From NCBI GenBank assembly GCA_016715885.1, contig JADJXL010000015.1:620001-684000 (forward strand): DNA of 64,000 nt, given 5' to 3'. The translations under genes and the position numbers were made by a program. The notes beneath the pieces are model-generated. The model did not search any database. It saw nothing but the letters and a program-made list of their open reading frames with translations, and was not told the origin of the DNA. Positions within the stretch are counted from its first letter, which is position 1; every line of letters begins with the position of its first letter. The stretch comes from Polyangiaceae bacterium (GTDB lineage: Bacteria; Myxococcota_A; Polyangia; Polyangiales; Polyangiaceae). Below are positions 9,534 through 19,170 of this stretch, piece after piece.

Positions 9534-9620
9534 GGAGAGGTGGCCGAGTGGCTCAAGGCACACGCTTGCTAAGCGTGCGATCGGGAAACTGATCCGAGGG
9601 TTCGAATCCCTCCCTCTCCG
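9534..9620 (+). tRNA. tRNA-Ser (anticodon GCT)
   Basis: An 87-nt class II tRNA. The acceptor stem GGAGAGG (9534-9540) pairs with CCTCTCC (9613-9619), with discriminator G at 9620. The anticodon stem is CACGC/GCGTG (9561-9565 / 9573-9577) around a 7-base loop with anticodon GCT at 9568-9570. A long variable arm and the GGTTCGAATCC T-arm follow. The 3' CCA is not encoded. Confidence 0.97.
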
Positions 9621-9719
9621 CAAAGACATCGCAACGGGTTTTGGAGCCTCGGGGTGGGTTTTGGAGGCTGGCTCGAAATTCGAGCCGTGGTCGCTCGTCG
9701 CACCCACGCGGCGGGTTGA

Positions 9720-10009
9720 AGAGGCTGTCTCAAAACTCGAGCCGTAGTGTGTCACCGAACGCCCGCGCGGGATTGAAATCCCGCGCTACACATTCAAAAG
9801 TCCCTCACTACCGTTCGGGACTGGCGTTGTGGAATTTCGGATCGTCATCGAGAATCCTCAACGATTTCGCATAGATTGCAGGCCTCGCCATGCAGCCATG
9901 ACGTTAGTCCGAGCGCGGTAGCGCGAGGACTTCTTGTCGTGTAGCGCGGGGTTTCAACCCCGCGCGGGGCTGGGCGAGGATACGCGTTCCGAGTTTTGAG
10001 ACAGCCTCT
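9720..10009. repeat. MITE-like palindromic element with terminal inverted repeats
   Basis: A 290-bp non-coding element filling most of the gap between the tRNA and the next gene. Perfect 20-bp terminal inverted repeats lie at 9720-9739 and 9990-10009. Just inside are two 22-nt perfect hairpins in opposite orientation (9765-9786 and 9944-9965), the second differing from the inverse of the first by one compensated A-T to G-C pair. A degraded unit resembling the left end lies upstream around 9664-9720. No transposase is encoded, so a non-autonomous element is inferred. Confidence 0.6.
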
Positions 10010-10026
10010 ACCTGCTCCCGCTGTCG

Positions 10027-11412
10027 TCAGTTCTGAATGCGCAAGACCATCGACTGCAGGAACAAGTAGATGATCTTTACGCAGTCGAACGAACTGACCG
10101 CCGTGAGCTTGATGATGTCGCGCACGGTGCGCCTACCATCGACGGCGTCGAGCACGAGTTTTTCGGTGCGCTTCAGTTGATCGGGCGCGAGATTTTGGAG
10201 CGCCAACGGATCGATGACCGGAACTTGGTCGAAGTTGATCGTGTTCTCCATCAAGCGCCACTCGTCGACACGACGGAAGCCTTCGAGCACCAGACCGCTG
10301 ACGTTGAGCGCCAAACGCGCCATGTCGGCTTCGGGCCGAAACGGTTCTTTCGTGAAAGAAAACCGACCGTAAGGCCACCTGAGCATGTCGTAGATGAGCT
10401 CGCTGCACTGCTTCGATAGACACTCGACGAGCTCGTCACGCGTGATGATGTTGCGGTCGACCAGCGTCTCGCCGAGAAGCTTGCTGGCGCCACGAAGCTG
10501 GGCGAGCAGGTCATCGAGCTGTTCGCGCGTGAGCGATCCTTTTTCGATGAAGTAACGCCCCAGGCGATACTCGTCGGACGAACCGCGCGCTTGCACGAAA
10601 TCGACCTGGCCTTGGCGCACGGAGATGATGACGGAGGAGCGGTTGTTCGTGACGTGCAGAACGCCCGTTTGTCGCTGCATCGCAAGCACTTGAAGCATCT
10701 CGGCCAAAGGCACCGCGGCCAAGTCACCACTCATCGCTTCGCGCACGCCGTCGGAGAGATCGAAGTCCTTGAGCACCAGGGACAAACTCGCGAGGACGTC
10801 GTTCGTCATGGTACGAGCGATGGCGCTCATGACGGCGGCTTCGTTGGCGCGATCTTCGGGTGAAAGCGCGAGGATTGCAGGAACGATGGCGTTGGAAACC
10901 TGTTGCGCGAACTCGGCCCCCGCGCGTTGACGCGCGTGGCGCATCATGACGCTTGGACGAACCAAGCTGTCGGCAGGCGGCAGGTCCTCGGGCATCTTTT
11001 CGCCCTCGGGCGTCGGGCGTGATCGCCCATCGGCGGTCTTCGACAGCGCTCCTTCGACGACGGTGACGAGCGCGCGAGCGTCGAAGGGTTTGGTGATCGC
11101 ATCGACCGCGCCGGTTTGCTGGACGAAGGTGCCGCGAATCTTGTCGCCCTTGGCACTCATCAGCACGACGGGGAGCGTGCGGTGCGCCGGGTTCGACCGG
11201 AGCTCGCGGCAGAACTGGTAGCCGTTCATGCGCGGCATGACGAAGTCGAGCAGCACGAGGTCGTACTGAGGCCCCCTCTTGATCAGTTCGAGGCCGGCGA
11301 CGCCATCACGTGCCGTCACGGGATCATAGCCGTGCCGTGCCAGGATCGAACTTACGACCTTGAGGATTGTCGGACTGTCATCAATGACCAGGACACGCGC
11401 CGGGCTCGTCAT
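10027..11412 (-). CDS. Receiver-domain protein with DUF4388/PatA-like C-terminal region
   Basis: A 461-residue cytoplasmic regulator. Residues about 5-125 form a CheY-like receiver domain (VIDDSPTILKVV; phosphoacceptor Asp in LVLLDFVMPRMNG; Lys in ITKPFDA). After a linker comes a DUF4388-type region (LAEMLQVLAMQRQTGVLHV, then IISVRQGQVDFVQA). Further modules contain EKGSLTREQLDDLL and DRNIITRDELVECL, as seen in PatA-like and type II secretion/gliding regulators. No DNA-binding or enzymatic output domain is recognised. ATG 11412 is chosen because the receiver strand follows directly; GTG/TTG options further up add 10 residues. Confidence 0.88.
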   Translation of the reverse strand: MTSPARVLVIDDSPTILKVVSSILARHGYDPVTARDGVAGLELIKRGPQYDLVLLDFVMPRMNGYQFCRELRSNPAHRTLPVVLMSAKGDKIRGTFVQQTGAVDAITKPFDARALVTVVEGALSKTADGRSRPTPEGEKMPEDLPPADSLVRPSVMMRHARQRAGAEFAQQVSNAIVPAILALSPEDRANEAAVMSAIARTMTNDVLASLSLVLKDFDLSDGVREAMSGDLAAVPLAEMLQVLAMQRQTGVLHVTNNRSSVIISVRQGQVDFVQARGSSDEYRLGRYFIEKGSLTREQLDDLLAQLRGASKLLGETLVDRNIITRDELVECLSKQCSELIYDMLRWPYGRFSFTKEPFRPEADMARLALNVSGLVLEGFRRVDEWRLMENTINFDQVPVIDPLALQNLAPDQLKRTEKLVLDAVDGRRTVRDIIKLTAVSSFDCVKIIYLFLQSMVLRIQN

Positions 11413-11519
11413 GGGCGGAGCAAGCCTAACTCGGAGAGCCAACGGATCGCGTAGCGAAAAACTGTAAATCGTACCTCAGGGGAAAACAGCGGGCCGGACG
11501 AAGACACGGTTCGGGAAAG

Positions 11520-13451
11520 TTGGCCCATTTCGGTAGGTCCTGGCAGAGGGAGGCGGTGGCTGAATCCCGGTCGCCCGCCTCATCGCAGCTCGCATGGCAC
11601 GAACGCGCGCTCCGACTGCTTGCCGTGACGCTGCCTTTCGGGCTCGCGCTCTCGAGAGCCGCTGGGGGAGGCCAGTGGCGCGATGATCTGCCCGCACTGC
11701 GCGATTTGGGCTTGCTCGCCGTCGGCGCTTCGGGTGGTGCGTCCACACTGCTCACGCAAGCACTGAGCTTGCTCCCGCTCGGGCCGCGCACCTTTCGGGC
11801 AGCGCTCGGATCGGTCATCATGCTCGCGGTCGCGGCGCTCTTGCTGTTCAGCATGGTGCGGCGGCTCCTGCGCAACCAAGGCGCATCACCGTCACTCGCG
11901 TCCCTGCTCGCCACGCTCGCCACGCTCATGGCGACCCTTTCTCCCACGTGGCAACGCGAAGCAACGGTCGGCGGCGGCGCCATGATCGCCATCGCTCTCG
12001 CGCTTGCGACGCTGACCTTCGCGCTTCGTGACGTGCCTCCGCATGGCCCCGCCCCACGTCTTGCCGACGCCGCGGCACTCGGCGCGCTCCTCGGCGCAAC
12101 CGCTGCCGAAAACCCTCCCGCAGCCGCTGCATCGCTCGTTGCCATCGCTGCCGGATTCCTCGCGCAGCGCCTGCCGATCTTCCGCGGCACGGAGACCCGC
12201 GCATGGACGCCGTCTCGCGGGTTCGTCGCGGTCGGGTTTGTCTCTGCTGTACTCGTCGCCGGCCTCTTGCTCGTGCCGCTTGCCGTGCGTCCCCTTGCTC
12301 CGCGTGCGTTTGCCGACGTAGGTCGAGCGCTCTCCGCGTCGGACCTCACGGGCTTCGACGTTGCCGGTCCGCGCCTGACGAGCCTTGCCGCTTGGATTCG
12401 CGAAGTGGGCATCGTCTCGCTCGGCATCGCGATCGTTGGAGCAGCAACGGCCATCCTTTCGCCGAGCGCACGGAAACTCGTCGCGCCGCTCGTCGCGTTC
12501 GTCCTGCTCGATACGCTGATGCCGGCCCGCGCGTTCGGTGCGCTTTACGTGGATGCGCTGACGTCCTTGCGCGCGCTGGCCATCGCCGCGATTGCTGCAA
12601 GCTCGGCGCTCGGCGTGGCCATGGTGACGCGCAAGCTCATCGATTTGCGTCTGCCCATGGCGAAAAGCGGCGCGGTACTCATCGTCGCGTTCCACGTCAC
12701 GCTGGTTGCGCTGTCCTCGGAAGAAGCCGGCTACGTCGCGGATCGCAGCAAGCAGACTGCCGCTGAAGAATGGACCGACAGTGCCATCGGGAACCTCGAA
12801 CCGAGCAGCGCAGTGCTCGTCCGCTCGCCAGCGATTGCGTTTCGCTTGTGGGCTGCGCGCGTGCTTCGCGGTGAACGGCCGGACGTGCTGATCGTCCCGG
12901 AACGGCTGCTTCATCGCGGTCGCGTGGCGTTCAGCCTGCTTGCGGAAGAGCCCGAGGTGGAACCGCTCTTGCGCGACTACGCGATCTCGGGCGAACCAAC
13001 CGAATACGCGTTGTCACGGCTTGCAGACGTGCGGCCTTTGCATGTCGAATTCGACAGGCGTTGGTCCAAACGACTCGTGTCGCACATGACCGTCGATGGT
13101 TGCTGGCTCGAGTACGCACCGCAGCCGCTTGGTCAGTCGGACCGGAAAATGTCGACAGCGGCGTCACTCAAGCCGATCAAGCGCGTGATGGATGCCATCT
13201 CCGCGCCGCTCGTTCCGGATGCGGCCACGGCGGGCATCGTATCGGGAGCGCTGCGCGATCAAAGCAGCGTGTTGTCACTGCTCGGCGAGCACGATGCGGC
13301 GCAGGCGTACCTCGATGAAGTCGGCCATTTGCCCACGGCCGAGCTCGGCATGTTGTCGCCCTCGATCAAGCACGTGTTCTTGGCGAAAGCGATGCAGATC
13401 TCCGCGAACGTGCGGTCGCCACGAAGGCCTGGGACGAGCGCGGCGCGTTGA
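11520..13451 (+). CDS. Large multi-pass membrane protein, function unknown
   Basis: A 643-residue protein whose first about 420 residues hold roughly ten hydrophobic Ala/Leu/Val-rich segments. The remaining about 220 residues are soluble (ADRSKQTAAEEW onward) and contain ERPDVLIVPERLLHRG. The layout, many membrane spans followed by a soluble domain, resembles DUF2723-type or GT-C-like membrane proteins, but no catalytic Asp/Glu motif is clear, so no function is assigned. The start is uncertain: TTG 11520 opens the frame and GTG 11556 is the next candidate, with GGGAGG too close. It is divergent from the receiver gene and convergent with the transglutaminase gene. Confidence 0.72.
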   Translation: MAHFGRSWQREAVAESRSPASSQLAWHERALRLLAVTLPFGLALSRAAGGGQWRDDLPALRDLGLLAVGASGGASTLLTQALSLLPLGPRTFRAALGSVIMLAVAALLLFSMVRRLLRNQGASPSLASLLATLATLMATLSPTWQREATVGGGAMIAIALALATLTFALRDVPPHGPAPRLADAAALGALLGATAAENPPAAAASLVAIAAGFLAQRLPIFRGTETRAWTPSRGFVAVGFVSAVLVAGLLLVPLAVRPLAPRAFADVGRALSASDLTGFDVAGPRLTSLAAWIREVGIVSLGIAIVGAATAILSPSARKLVAPLVAFVLLDTLMPARAFGALYVDALTSLRALAIAAIAASSALGVAMVTRKLIDLRLPMAKSGAVLIVAFHVTLVALSSEEAGYVADRSKQTAAEEWTDSAIGNLEPSSAVLVRSPAIAFRLWAARVLRGERPDVLIVPERLLHRGRVAFSLLAEEPEVEPLLRDYAISGEPTEYALSRLADVRPLHVEFDRRWSKRLVSHMTVDGCWLEYAPQPLGQSDRKMSTAASLKPIKRVMDAISAPLVPDAATAGIVSGALRDQSSVLSLLGEHDAAQAYLDEVGHLPTAELGMLSPSIKHVFLAKAMQISANVRSPRRPGTSAAR

Positions 13452-13480
13452 TGTTTGGAACGAGGTCAAATCGGGGGGTA

Positions 13481-13548
13481 TGGGGGGGCCGAGCCTCGCC
13501 GTGCTTTTGCGCAGCAAAAGCACCGGGAGGCGAGCCTCGGCCCCCCCA
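13481..13548. terminator. Large bidirectional hairpin between convergent genes
   Basis: Two nested stems. The outer arms 13481-13500 and 13529-13548 match in 19 of 20 positions. Inside, GTGCTTTTGC (13501-13510) pairs perfectly with GCAAAAGCAC (13514-13523) around a 3-nt GCA loop. It lies between the stop codons of convergent genes (13451 and 13632) and probably blocks read-through in both directions. There is no classic poly-T tail; a repeat-element origin is possible. Confidence 0.6.
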
Positions 13549-13631
13549 TCGTGAACCAGCCTCGCGCAGCGCGCGTCCCACGCGCGCGAAGCGAGCGTGC
13601 AAATCCTGGCCTGGATGCAAACTGGTAGCGC

Positions 13632-15785
13632 TCAGCTCGCGTTCTGCGAGCTCGGATAACGCAGCGCTCGCACGCGTCGTTCGAAGCTCTTCTTGTCGTC
13701 GTCGCCAAGTGTGCGCCCGCCGAATCGCGACTCGATGTAGATGTTCGTCAGGTCGCGTATCTCGGTCGCGAGCGGATGCGACATCGACGCGAGCGTCTCG
13801 GCGTGTTTGAGCGGTGGAGTGCCTGGGGATCGGCCGATGCCGCGCACACCCATGGCGACATCGAGCGACTCGTAGAGGGCGGTCGCGAGGATGGCGCTGG
13901 GTGAACGAACGTCACCCGGTTTGATCGCGGCCATCGCGTGCAGCTTCTTGCGGCGGAAATAGAAGATGGCGCCGCCGATGGCCACAGCGGCGACGGCCAG
14001 GAAGATGAACGCTCGGCGATTGCGCGAGCCGCCCGTGTTGCCCGTGCCGCGTTCGCCACGTCGGTACTTTCTGAACGTGTTGAACAAGCTGAGCTGCTGA
14101 CTCAGGTCGTAACTGACGACGTGGCGATCCCAGCGTTGGCTCGTGGCTTCGATGAGGTCGCGCAGATACGCCCACATGCCCACGATTTCGCTCTTCGGTG
14201 CAGCATCGGCAGGCGGCGTCGGATCGAACGTGAGCCATCCGTAGCCATCGACGTACGCCTCGACCCACGAGTGCGCATCACCTTGTCGCACGGCGTAAAA
14301 CTTTCCGAAGCGGTTGTACGTGCCTCCGACGAACCCCGTCACGTTGCGCGTCGGCACATCGAGCGTGCGCAGCATGATCGCCATGGCGGTCGAGTAAAAC
14401 TCGCAGTGACCACGCTTGGACTCGAAGAGGAAGTGATCGAGCGGGTTGGGATCTTTTCCGGACGGTGAAGCGAGGTCGTACTTGTACTCCTTGCGCAAAT
14501 GACTCTCGATCGCTTGCGCTTTTTCGAGCTGCGTTCTCGAATCTTTCGCCCACGTCGTCGCAAGCTGGCGAATCCGCTCGGACATGTTCTTCGGCAGAAC
14601 GAGGTAACGCCACCTGTCGGCGCTCGGGAGGCGCCGGAACGTTGGAGCGTTCTTGCGCGAGAGAAACACTTCATACTTGATGCCGCGATCATCGAGCGGC
14701 TGATAACGATGCTCGCCTTCGGGCCCTCGGAACGTGTTCGCTTGCGGTTCGGGCGCGACCGTCACGCGCGGCTTGATGCGCAAACCCGTGGCCGTCGGCG
14801 GCATGAAAAGTACGGGCGGATCGATGGGATCGAGATCGATTCGCATGATGGGATCGAGCTGCGAATCGGGCCATCGATCATCGAGCGGGATGATGAACGC
14901 TTCCGTTTCGGCTGCTCGTTTCCAGCTCTCGCTCTGGGTCCACGTGCGTCCGTCGTAGTGGTCGAGCGCCGTGCCGCGCAGATGCAGCGGAATCCGATCC
15001 GGCGGCTTTTCGCCCTGGTTCGGCATTTCGATGCGCATGACGAGCGTCGGATCGCTGCGCAAAACGCCGACTTCACCGAGGTCCACGCGTCCGGAAAAAC
15101 CAACGAAACGCCCCGCATGCGGACGGTTGAGAAGCAGGAGGGACAAACCGACGCGTGGGAACAGGATGAAGAGCAGCGCGGTGAAGATGACGATCGGGAT
15201 CGAAAGCAGGCAGGTCACGCCGAGAAACGTTCGTCCGACGACGCGACGCGAACGCAGGATGCGCGGAACGTCCACGGGCAAACCCGTGCGATCGCGCGCG
15301 CCTTGACGATAGTTGCCTTCGACTTCGCGGCGCAGGTGACTGAGCACGAGCGCCCCTGGAGCGACGATGAGGATGCCGAGGAAGCACAGGCCGTAGCCAA
15401 GCCCGCCGCCGAGCACCGTGCCCGAGATCAGGTGCAAAAGCGCAAGAACGATGACTTGCTGGTCATGCGCCGCGCCTTTGCGTGTGGCGAGGCGGATGAT
15501 CTGCAGCGCAGCCGCAAATTCGATGACGACGTCGAGCACGTTGGCATTCGGGTCGAACATCAAGCGGCCGATTTGCAGCGCAAGCACGCCGATCAGCGTG
15601 ATGGCGTCGAAGTGCTTCAACGCGGGATAACGTTCCCAAACGTCACGGACGCTGAGCGCGACGATGAGCCCCACGATCAGCGAGCCGCTCACCCACGTGC
15701 CAAATTGACCGCTCGCGAGCAGCGCGAGGATACCGAGCACCGCGAGCGCATCGGTCATGATGCGATGCACGAGCCCGAACCTCAT
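13632..15785 (-). CDS. TgpA-like transglutaminase-domain membrane protein (DUF3488)
   Basis: A 717-residue inner-membrane protein. The N-terminal about 220 residues contain several hydrophobic spans (DUF3488-like). A periplasmic region follows with a transglutaminase core whose Cys-His-Asp triad is visible: Cys in KRGHCEFYSTA, His in QGDAHSWVEAY, Asp in WLTFDPTP. Another hydrophobic span (AFIFLAVAAVAIGGAIFYF) precedes a cytoplasmic tail similar to DUF4129. The physiological substrate is not known. Its start overlaps the DUF58 gene by ATGA, completing the common MoxR / DUF58 / transglutaminase operon. Confidence 0.92.
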   Translation of the reverse strand: MRFGLVHRIMTDALAVLGILALLASGQFGTWVSGSLIVGLIVALSVRDVWERYPALKHFDAITLIGVLALQIGRLMFDPNANVLDVVIEFAAALQIIRLATRKGAAHDQQVIVLALLHLISGTVLGGGLGYGLCFLGILIVAPGALVLSHLRREVEGNYRQGARDRTGLPVDVPRILRSRRVVGRTFLGVTCLLSIPIVIFTALLFILFPRVGLSLLLLNRPHAGRFVGFSGRVDLGEVGVLRSDPTLVMRIEMPNQGEKPPDRIPLHLRGTALDHYDGRTWTQSESWKRAAETEAFIIPLDDRWPDSQLDPIMRIDLDPIDPPVLFMPPTATGLRIKPRVTVAPEPQANTFRGPEGEHRYQPLDDRGIKYEVFLSRKNAPTFRRLPSADRWRYLVLPKNMSERIRQLATTWAKDSRTQLEKAQAIESHLRKEYKYDLASPSGKDPNPLDHFLFESKRGHCEFYSTAMAIMLRTLDVPTRNVTGFVGGTYNRFGKFYAVRQGDAHSWVEAYVDGYGWLTFDPTPPADAAPKSEIVGMWAYLRDLIEATSQRWDRHVVSYDLSQQLSLFNTFRKYRRGERGTGNTGGSRNRRAFIFLAVAAVAIGGAIFYFRRKKLHAMAAIKPGDVRSPSAILATALYESLDVAMGVRGIGRSPGTPPLKHAETLASMSHPLATEIRDLTNIYIESRFGGRTLGDDDKKSFERRVRALRYPSSQNAS

Positions 15786-16948
15786 GTCGATCCTCCCGCA
15801 AGCTCGGAGTTTTTCCTGGCTGATGACCCCTTTTGGCGCTCGGGCAAACTCGCTTCGTCCACGGCATCGAGCAGCGCGAGAAATCGCAGGATGCGGTCGG
15901 CTCCGATGTTGCGATCGCCGCGGCTCTCCTCGCCGACCGTCGTGCGCACGATGACGCCGTCGCCGCGTTTGATGTGCGCGACGGCGCGCGATGCGATCTC
16001 GCGAATGTGCTTCTCGAAGCGAGCGGAAAACTGATCGTCGGTGTCCTTGGGACGGATGTTGTTGACGACGAGCCGCGTGTCGGGGCGCGTCTCGCGCGCT
16101 CGTTCACGCAGGACGGTTTGTCCGAGGACCGCGCTCTTGCGCCAGTAAATGTCGCGCGGATCGTCTCCGTCGCGCATCGGACGAAGGCAGTACGTTTCAT
16201 CGCTCGAACCACGTCCCGACGTGCCGACGCCACCGACCATGCGTCCACGTTCTTCCGGGGGCAGCCGAACGGGATCGACTGCCGGATAAATCACGAGCTC
16301 ACCGTCGGAGCTTACTTCGCGCGATTTTTCGAACAGGCCGAACGGGAAACGTGTCGCGATGCGAAAGCCCGTGTGCCTGTCGCGCCCACGCCTTGCGGGC
16401 GTGCGTCTGTACGCGGCGACCTGCGCACTGGAAGGGCTGATCTTGAGGAAGAAGCAGCGTTTGTCCGCGGGTTGTCCCGCACGCAAGTCCTCCACCTCGA
16501 TCGCGTACGACGGAACGCGTTTCTTGTGGTTGTAGACCTCGATCTCCACAAGGTGCGCCCGGCCCACTTGCGCACGCGTCGGCAGGCGTCTCGTCACCGT
16601 CAGATCGCGCAGCGACAGCTCGCTCATCACGCCCGACACCAGCATGAGCGACACCAGCATGCCGAGCAGCAAGTAGAGCAGGTTGTTGCCGGTGTTTATC
16701 GCGGCAAACCCGACGCCCAATGTTATGCCGACGTAATATTTTCCTTCACGCGTGAACTTTAATTTGCGTGGCGCTTTCCACGTGAACAGCGAGCGCACGA
16801 AACGATGGAGCCACGGACGCTTTGGCGCGGTCGGGTCTTCTTTGGGAGGCTGCGCAGCGGGCGGCTCGTGACGAGGTGGCGCTACGCGTCGTACGGGAGT
16901 GCCAGTTCGCCCAGCGACCGCTTCGACCTGCATCCGGTCCGCTGCCAT
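15782..16948 (-). CDS. DUF58-domain membrane protein
   Basis: A 388-residue protein. A Pro-rich cytoplasmic start is followed by two hydrophobic segments around residues 72-110 (YVGITLGVGFAAINTGNNLLYLLLGMLVSLML) and a soluble DUF58 domain with its hallmark RDGDDPRDIYWRKSA (about residues 265-280). DUF58 proteins regularly pair with MoxR ATPases and are thought to be their partners. It lies 12 bases after the MoxR stop and overlaps the transglutaminase gene by 4 bases. Confidence 0.92.
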   Translation of the reverse strand: MAADRMQVEAVAGRTGTPVRRVAPPRHEPPAAQPPKEDPTAPKRPWLHRFVRSLFTWKAPRKLKFTREGKYYVGITLGVGFAAINTGNNLLYLLLGMLVSLMLVSGVMSELSLRDLTVTRRLPTRAQVGRAHLVEIEVYNHKKRVPSYAIEVEDLRAGQPADKRCFFLKISPSSAQVAAYRRTPARRGRDRHTGFRIATRFPFGLFEKSREVSSDGELVIYPAVDPVRLPPEERGRMVGGVGTSGRGSSDETYCLRPMRDGDDPRDIYWRKSAVLGQTVLRERARETRPDTRLVVNNIRPKDTDDQFSARFEKHIREIASRAVAHIKRGDGVIVRTTVGEESRGDRNIGADRILRFLALLDAVDEASLPERQKGSSARKNSELAGGST

Positions 16949-16960
16949 GCACGCCTCATT

Positions 16961-17926
16961 TCACAGCGGGACCGGCACCCGCGCAACGATGTCTCGCACT
17001 GCGTTCTCACACTCGTCACGGCTCGGCATGTACCCCTCGGCGTGCGCTGCGAGGCGAATGCGGTGGGCCAAAACAGGCACCGTGAGATCGTGGATGTCAT
17101 CGGCAATGCAGTAGGTTCGTCCGTGCAACATTGCGCGACTTCGCGCTGCGCGAGCGAGGTTCATGCCGGCCCGCGGCGACGCACCGAGCGACAACGTCGG
17201 GCTCGCACGCGTCGCGGCAAGCACCGCCTGCAAGTACGTAGCGAGCGACGTGTCGAGCTCGATCTTGTCGACTTCGCGCTGAAGTGCGAGCAGTTGCTCC
17301 GGATCGAGCACCTGTTTCACGCCGCGGATGCGATCGCCATCGCCGCCTTGGGCAAACAGCCGCATCTCCACGTGCGCCGGCGGATACCCGAGGCGAATGC
17401 GCACCATGAAGCGATCGAGTTGCGATTCGGGGAGCGGAAATGTGCCCGCGAAATCTTGCGGATTCTGCGTCGCAAGCACGAAAAATGGCTCGGGCAGGTT
17501 CGACGTCACGCCGTCGATCGACACCTGACCTTCGTTCATCGCTTCGAGCAGCGCGGACTGCGTGCGAGGACTTGCGCGGTTGATCTCGTCGGCGAGCAGC
17601 ACGTTGGCGAAAATCGGGCCCTGACGGAACTGAAACTGCCCCGACCGCTGGTCGTACACACTCACGCCCAGCACGTCGCTCGGGAGCAGATCGCTCGTGA
17701 ACTGCACCCGCCGGAGCTCACCTCCGACGGCCTTGGACAGTGCGCGCGCGAGTGTCGTTTTCCCTACACCAGGAACGTCCTCGATGAGCACATGCCCTCG
17801 GCCCAGAAGAGCGATGAGCGCAAGCTCCACCGCATCGGGCTTTCCTTCGAGAGCAGATTCGACCGAGGAGCGGAGCTCCTGGAGCACAGGCGTTGACTCC
17901 CGCGCGATCGAGAGCGCCGACGTCAT
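16961..17926 (-). CDS. MoxR-family AAA+ ATPase
   Basis: About 321 residues. The AAA+ core has Walker A in DVPGVGKTTLA, Walker B in VLLADEINRA, the family block SPRTQSALLEAMNEGQV, and the sensor region FVLATQNPQDFAGTFPLPE, all typical of MoxR chaperone-like ATPases. It is likely to act with the DUF58 and transglutaminase proteins encoded next, possibly in complex assembly at the membrane. ATG 17926 is chosen; the frame could extend to 17971. It is divergent from the prenyltransferase gene. Confidence 0.94.
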   Translation of the reverse strand: MTSALSIARESTPVLQELRSSVESALEGKPDAVELALIALLGRGHVLIEDVPGVGKTTLARALSKAVGGELRRVQFTSDLLPSDVLGVSVYDQRSGQFQFRQGPIFANVLLADEINRASPRTQSALLEAMNEGQVSIDGVTSNLPEPFFVLATQNPQDFAGTFPLPESQLDRFMVRIRLGYPPAHVEMRLFAQGGDGDRIRGVKQVLDPEQLLALQREVDKIELDTSLATYLQAVLAATRASPTLSLGASPRAGMNLARAARSRAMLHGRTYCIADDIHDLTVPVLAHRIRLAAHAEGYMPSRDECENAVRDIVARVPVPL

Positions 17927-18183
17927 CGCGGACGATGCTAGCACGGGCAACGCAGAAGCCGCGGTCAACATCGAAAATTATCCTGTCTCGCTGTTTCTTG
18001 CGGCGATCGAGGCAGCACGCAGCATGGGCGGCCGACGAAGAGACGCTCAGAAATGGCCCACTCCGAGGGCCGCATGTATGCTCCGCCGTCGTGGCCGAAT
18101 CCGGTCCGACACGGACCCCTTCTTCGAGCAACGAAGTGGAGCAAATCGTTACGTCACCAGGCCGAGTCGATGCAGCAAACGCG

Positions 18184-19170
18184 ATGCAAGTCGCCGAAAA
18201 CACGGATGGCGCAGAGAGCCCCTCTTCCAGCCAAACGCCTGCATCCGAACCCGCACCCCTCTTGCCCCCCGCGCGTGAGGGAAGCGTCTTTTGGCGCATT
18301 CGCGGAATGGTGCGCACCATTCGGCCGCACCAATGGGTGAAGAACGCTTTCGTTCTGGCACCCGTCGTCTTCGCCAAGCACCTCACCCACCCGTCGATCA
18401 TCAAGAGCGCGATCGGTGCCTTCGGTGTTTTTTGCTTGGTGGCCGGCGCGATCTACACGCTGAACGACATCGTCGACGAAAAGGCGGACAAGGTTCATCC
18501 GGTCAAACGCCATCGTCCGATCGCGAGCGGACAGGTGCCCGTGCCTTTGGCCAAAGCCATGCTCGTCGCGCTGCTCATCGTCGCGTTCGGCGGAGCGATG
18601 CTTGGACCTCCAAAGTTCATCGCCGTCACCGCAGGCTATTTCGTTCTCAACATCGCCTATTCGTTTGGCCTCAAAAAGATCGCCTACCTCGATGTCGGCT
18701 GTATCGCGCTGGGTTTCGTTCTTCGCGTGCTGGCCGGAGGGTTTGCCACGGGCACGCCCATCTCTGGCTACATGGTCGCGTGCACGGCCCTTTTGGCGCT
18801 GTTCCTCGGCTTCGGAAAACGCCGGCACGAGCTTGCCGGGGCCAACGCGAGCAAACAACGCGCAGCGCTCGAAGCCTACTCCCCTCGCGTGCTCACATTC
18901 GCGCTCGCGGCCACGGGCATCGCCACGATCGTCACGTACTTCGCCTACACGCTCGATCACGCCACGCAAAGGTTTTTCCAAAACCCATATCTCTGGGCCA
19001 CGACGATCCATCCTCTCTTCGGCGTCATCCGCTTCTTGCAGCTCGTCGTGAGCCGTCCCAAATCGGAGAGCCCCACGCAGGAAATCCTGCGTGACGTGCC
19101 CTTCATGATGAACATCGTCATCTGGATCATCGAAGTCGTGTTCATCGTGTACCGCTTGAGGCCTTCCTGA
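18184..19170 (+). CDS. UbiA-family prenyltransferase, decaprenyl-phosphate phosphoribosyltransferase-like
   Basis: A 328-residue integral membrane protein with about eight hydrophobic spans. The first aspartate-rich motif is NDIVDEKADKVHPVKRHRPI, the NDxxDxxxDxxHPxKxxRP form seen in Rv3806c-type enzymes that attach phosphoribose to polyprenyl phosphate. The following LGFVLRVLAGG segment also fits that group. Some other UbiA reaction cannot be excluded. The first 40 residues are Pro/Ser/Ala-rich. ATG 18184 is preferred; the frame is open back to 17893, but that part overlaps the MoxR gene end and has no family similarity. Its stop overlaps the next start (TGATG). Confidence 0.85.
   Translation: MQVAENTDGAESPSSSQTPASEPAPLLPPAREGSVFWRIRGMVRTIRPHQWVKNAFVLAPVVFAKHLTHPSIIKSAIGAFGVFCLVAGAIYTLNDIVDEKADKVHPVKRHRPIASGQVPVPLAKAMLVALLIVAFGGAMLGPPKFIAVTAGYFVLNIAYSFGLKKIAYLDVGCIALGFVLRVLAGGFATGTPISGYMVACTALLALFLGFGKRRHELAGANASKQRAALEAYSPRVLTFALAATGIATIVTYFAYTLDHATQRFFQNPYLWATTIHPLFGVIRFLQLVVSRPKSESPTQEILRDVPFMMNIVIWIIEVVFIVYRLRPS

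Noticed and set aside
9641..9874. A 77-codon plus-strand frame after the tRNA
   Set aside because: It runs through the palindromic element, and its Arg/Ser-rich sequence reflects the repeats.
14499..16034. A 511-codon open frame on the plus strand
   Set aside because: It spans the antisense of two well-supported genes (transglutaminase and DUF58) and has Arg/Asp/Glu/His-rich low-complexity sequence.
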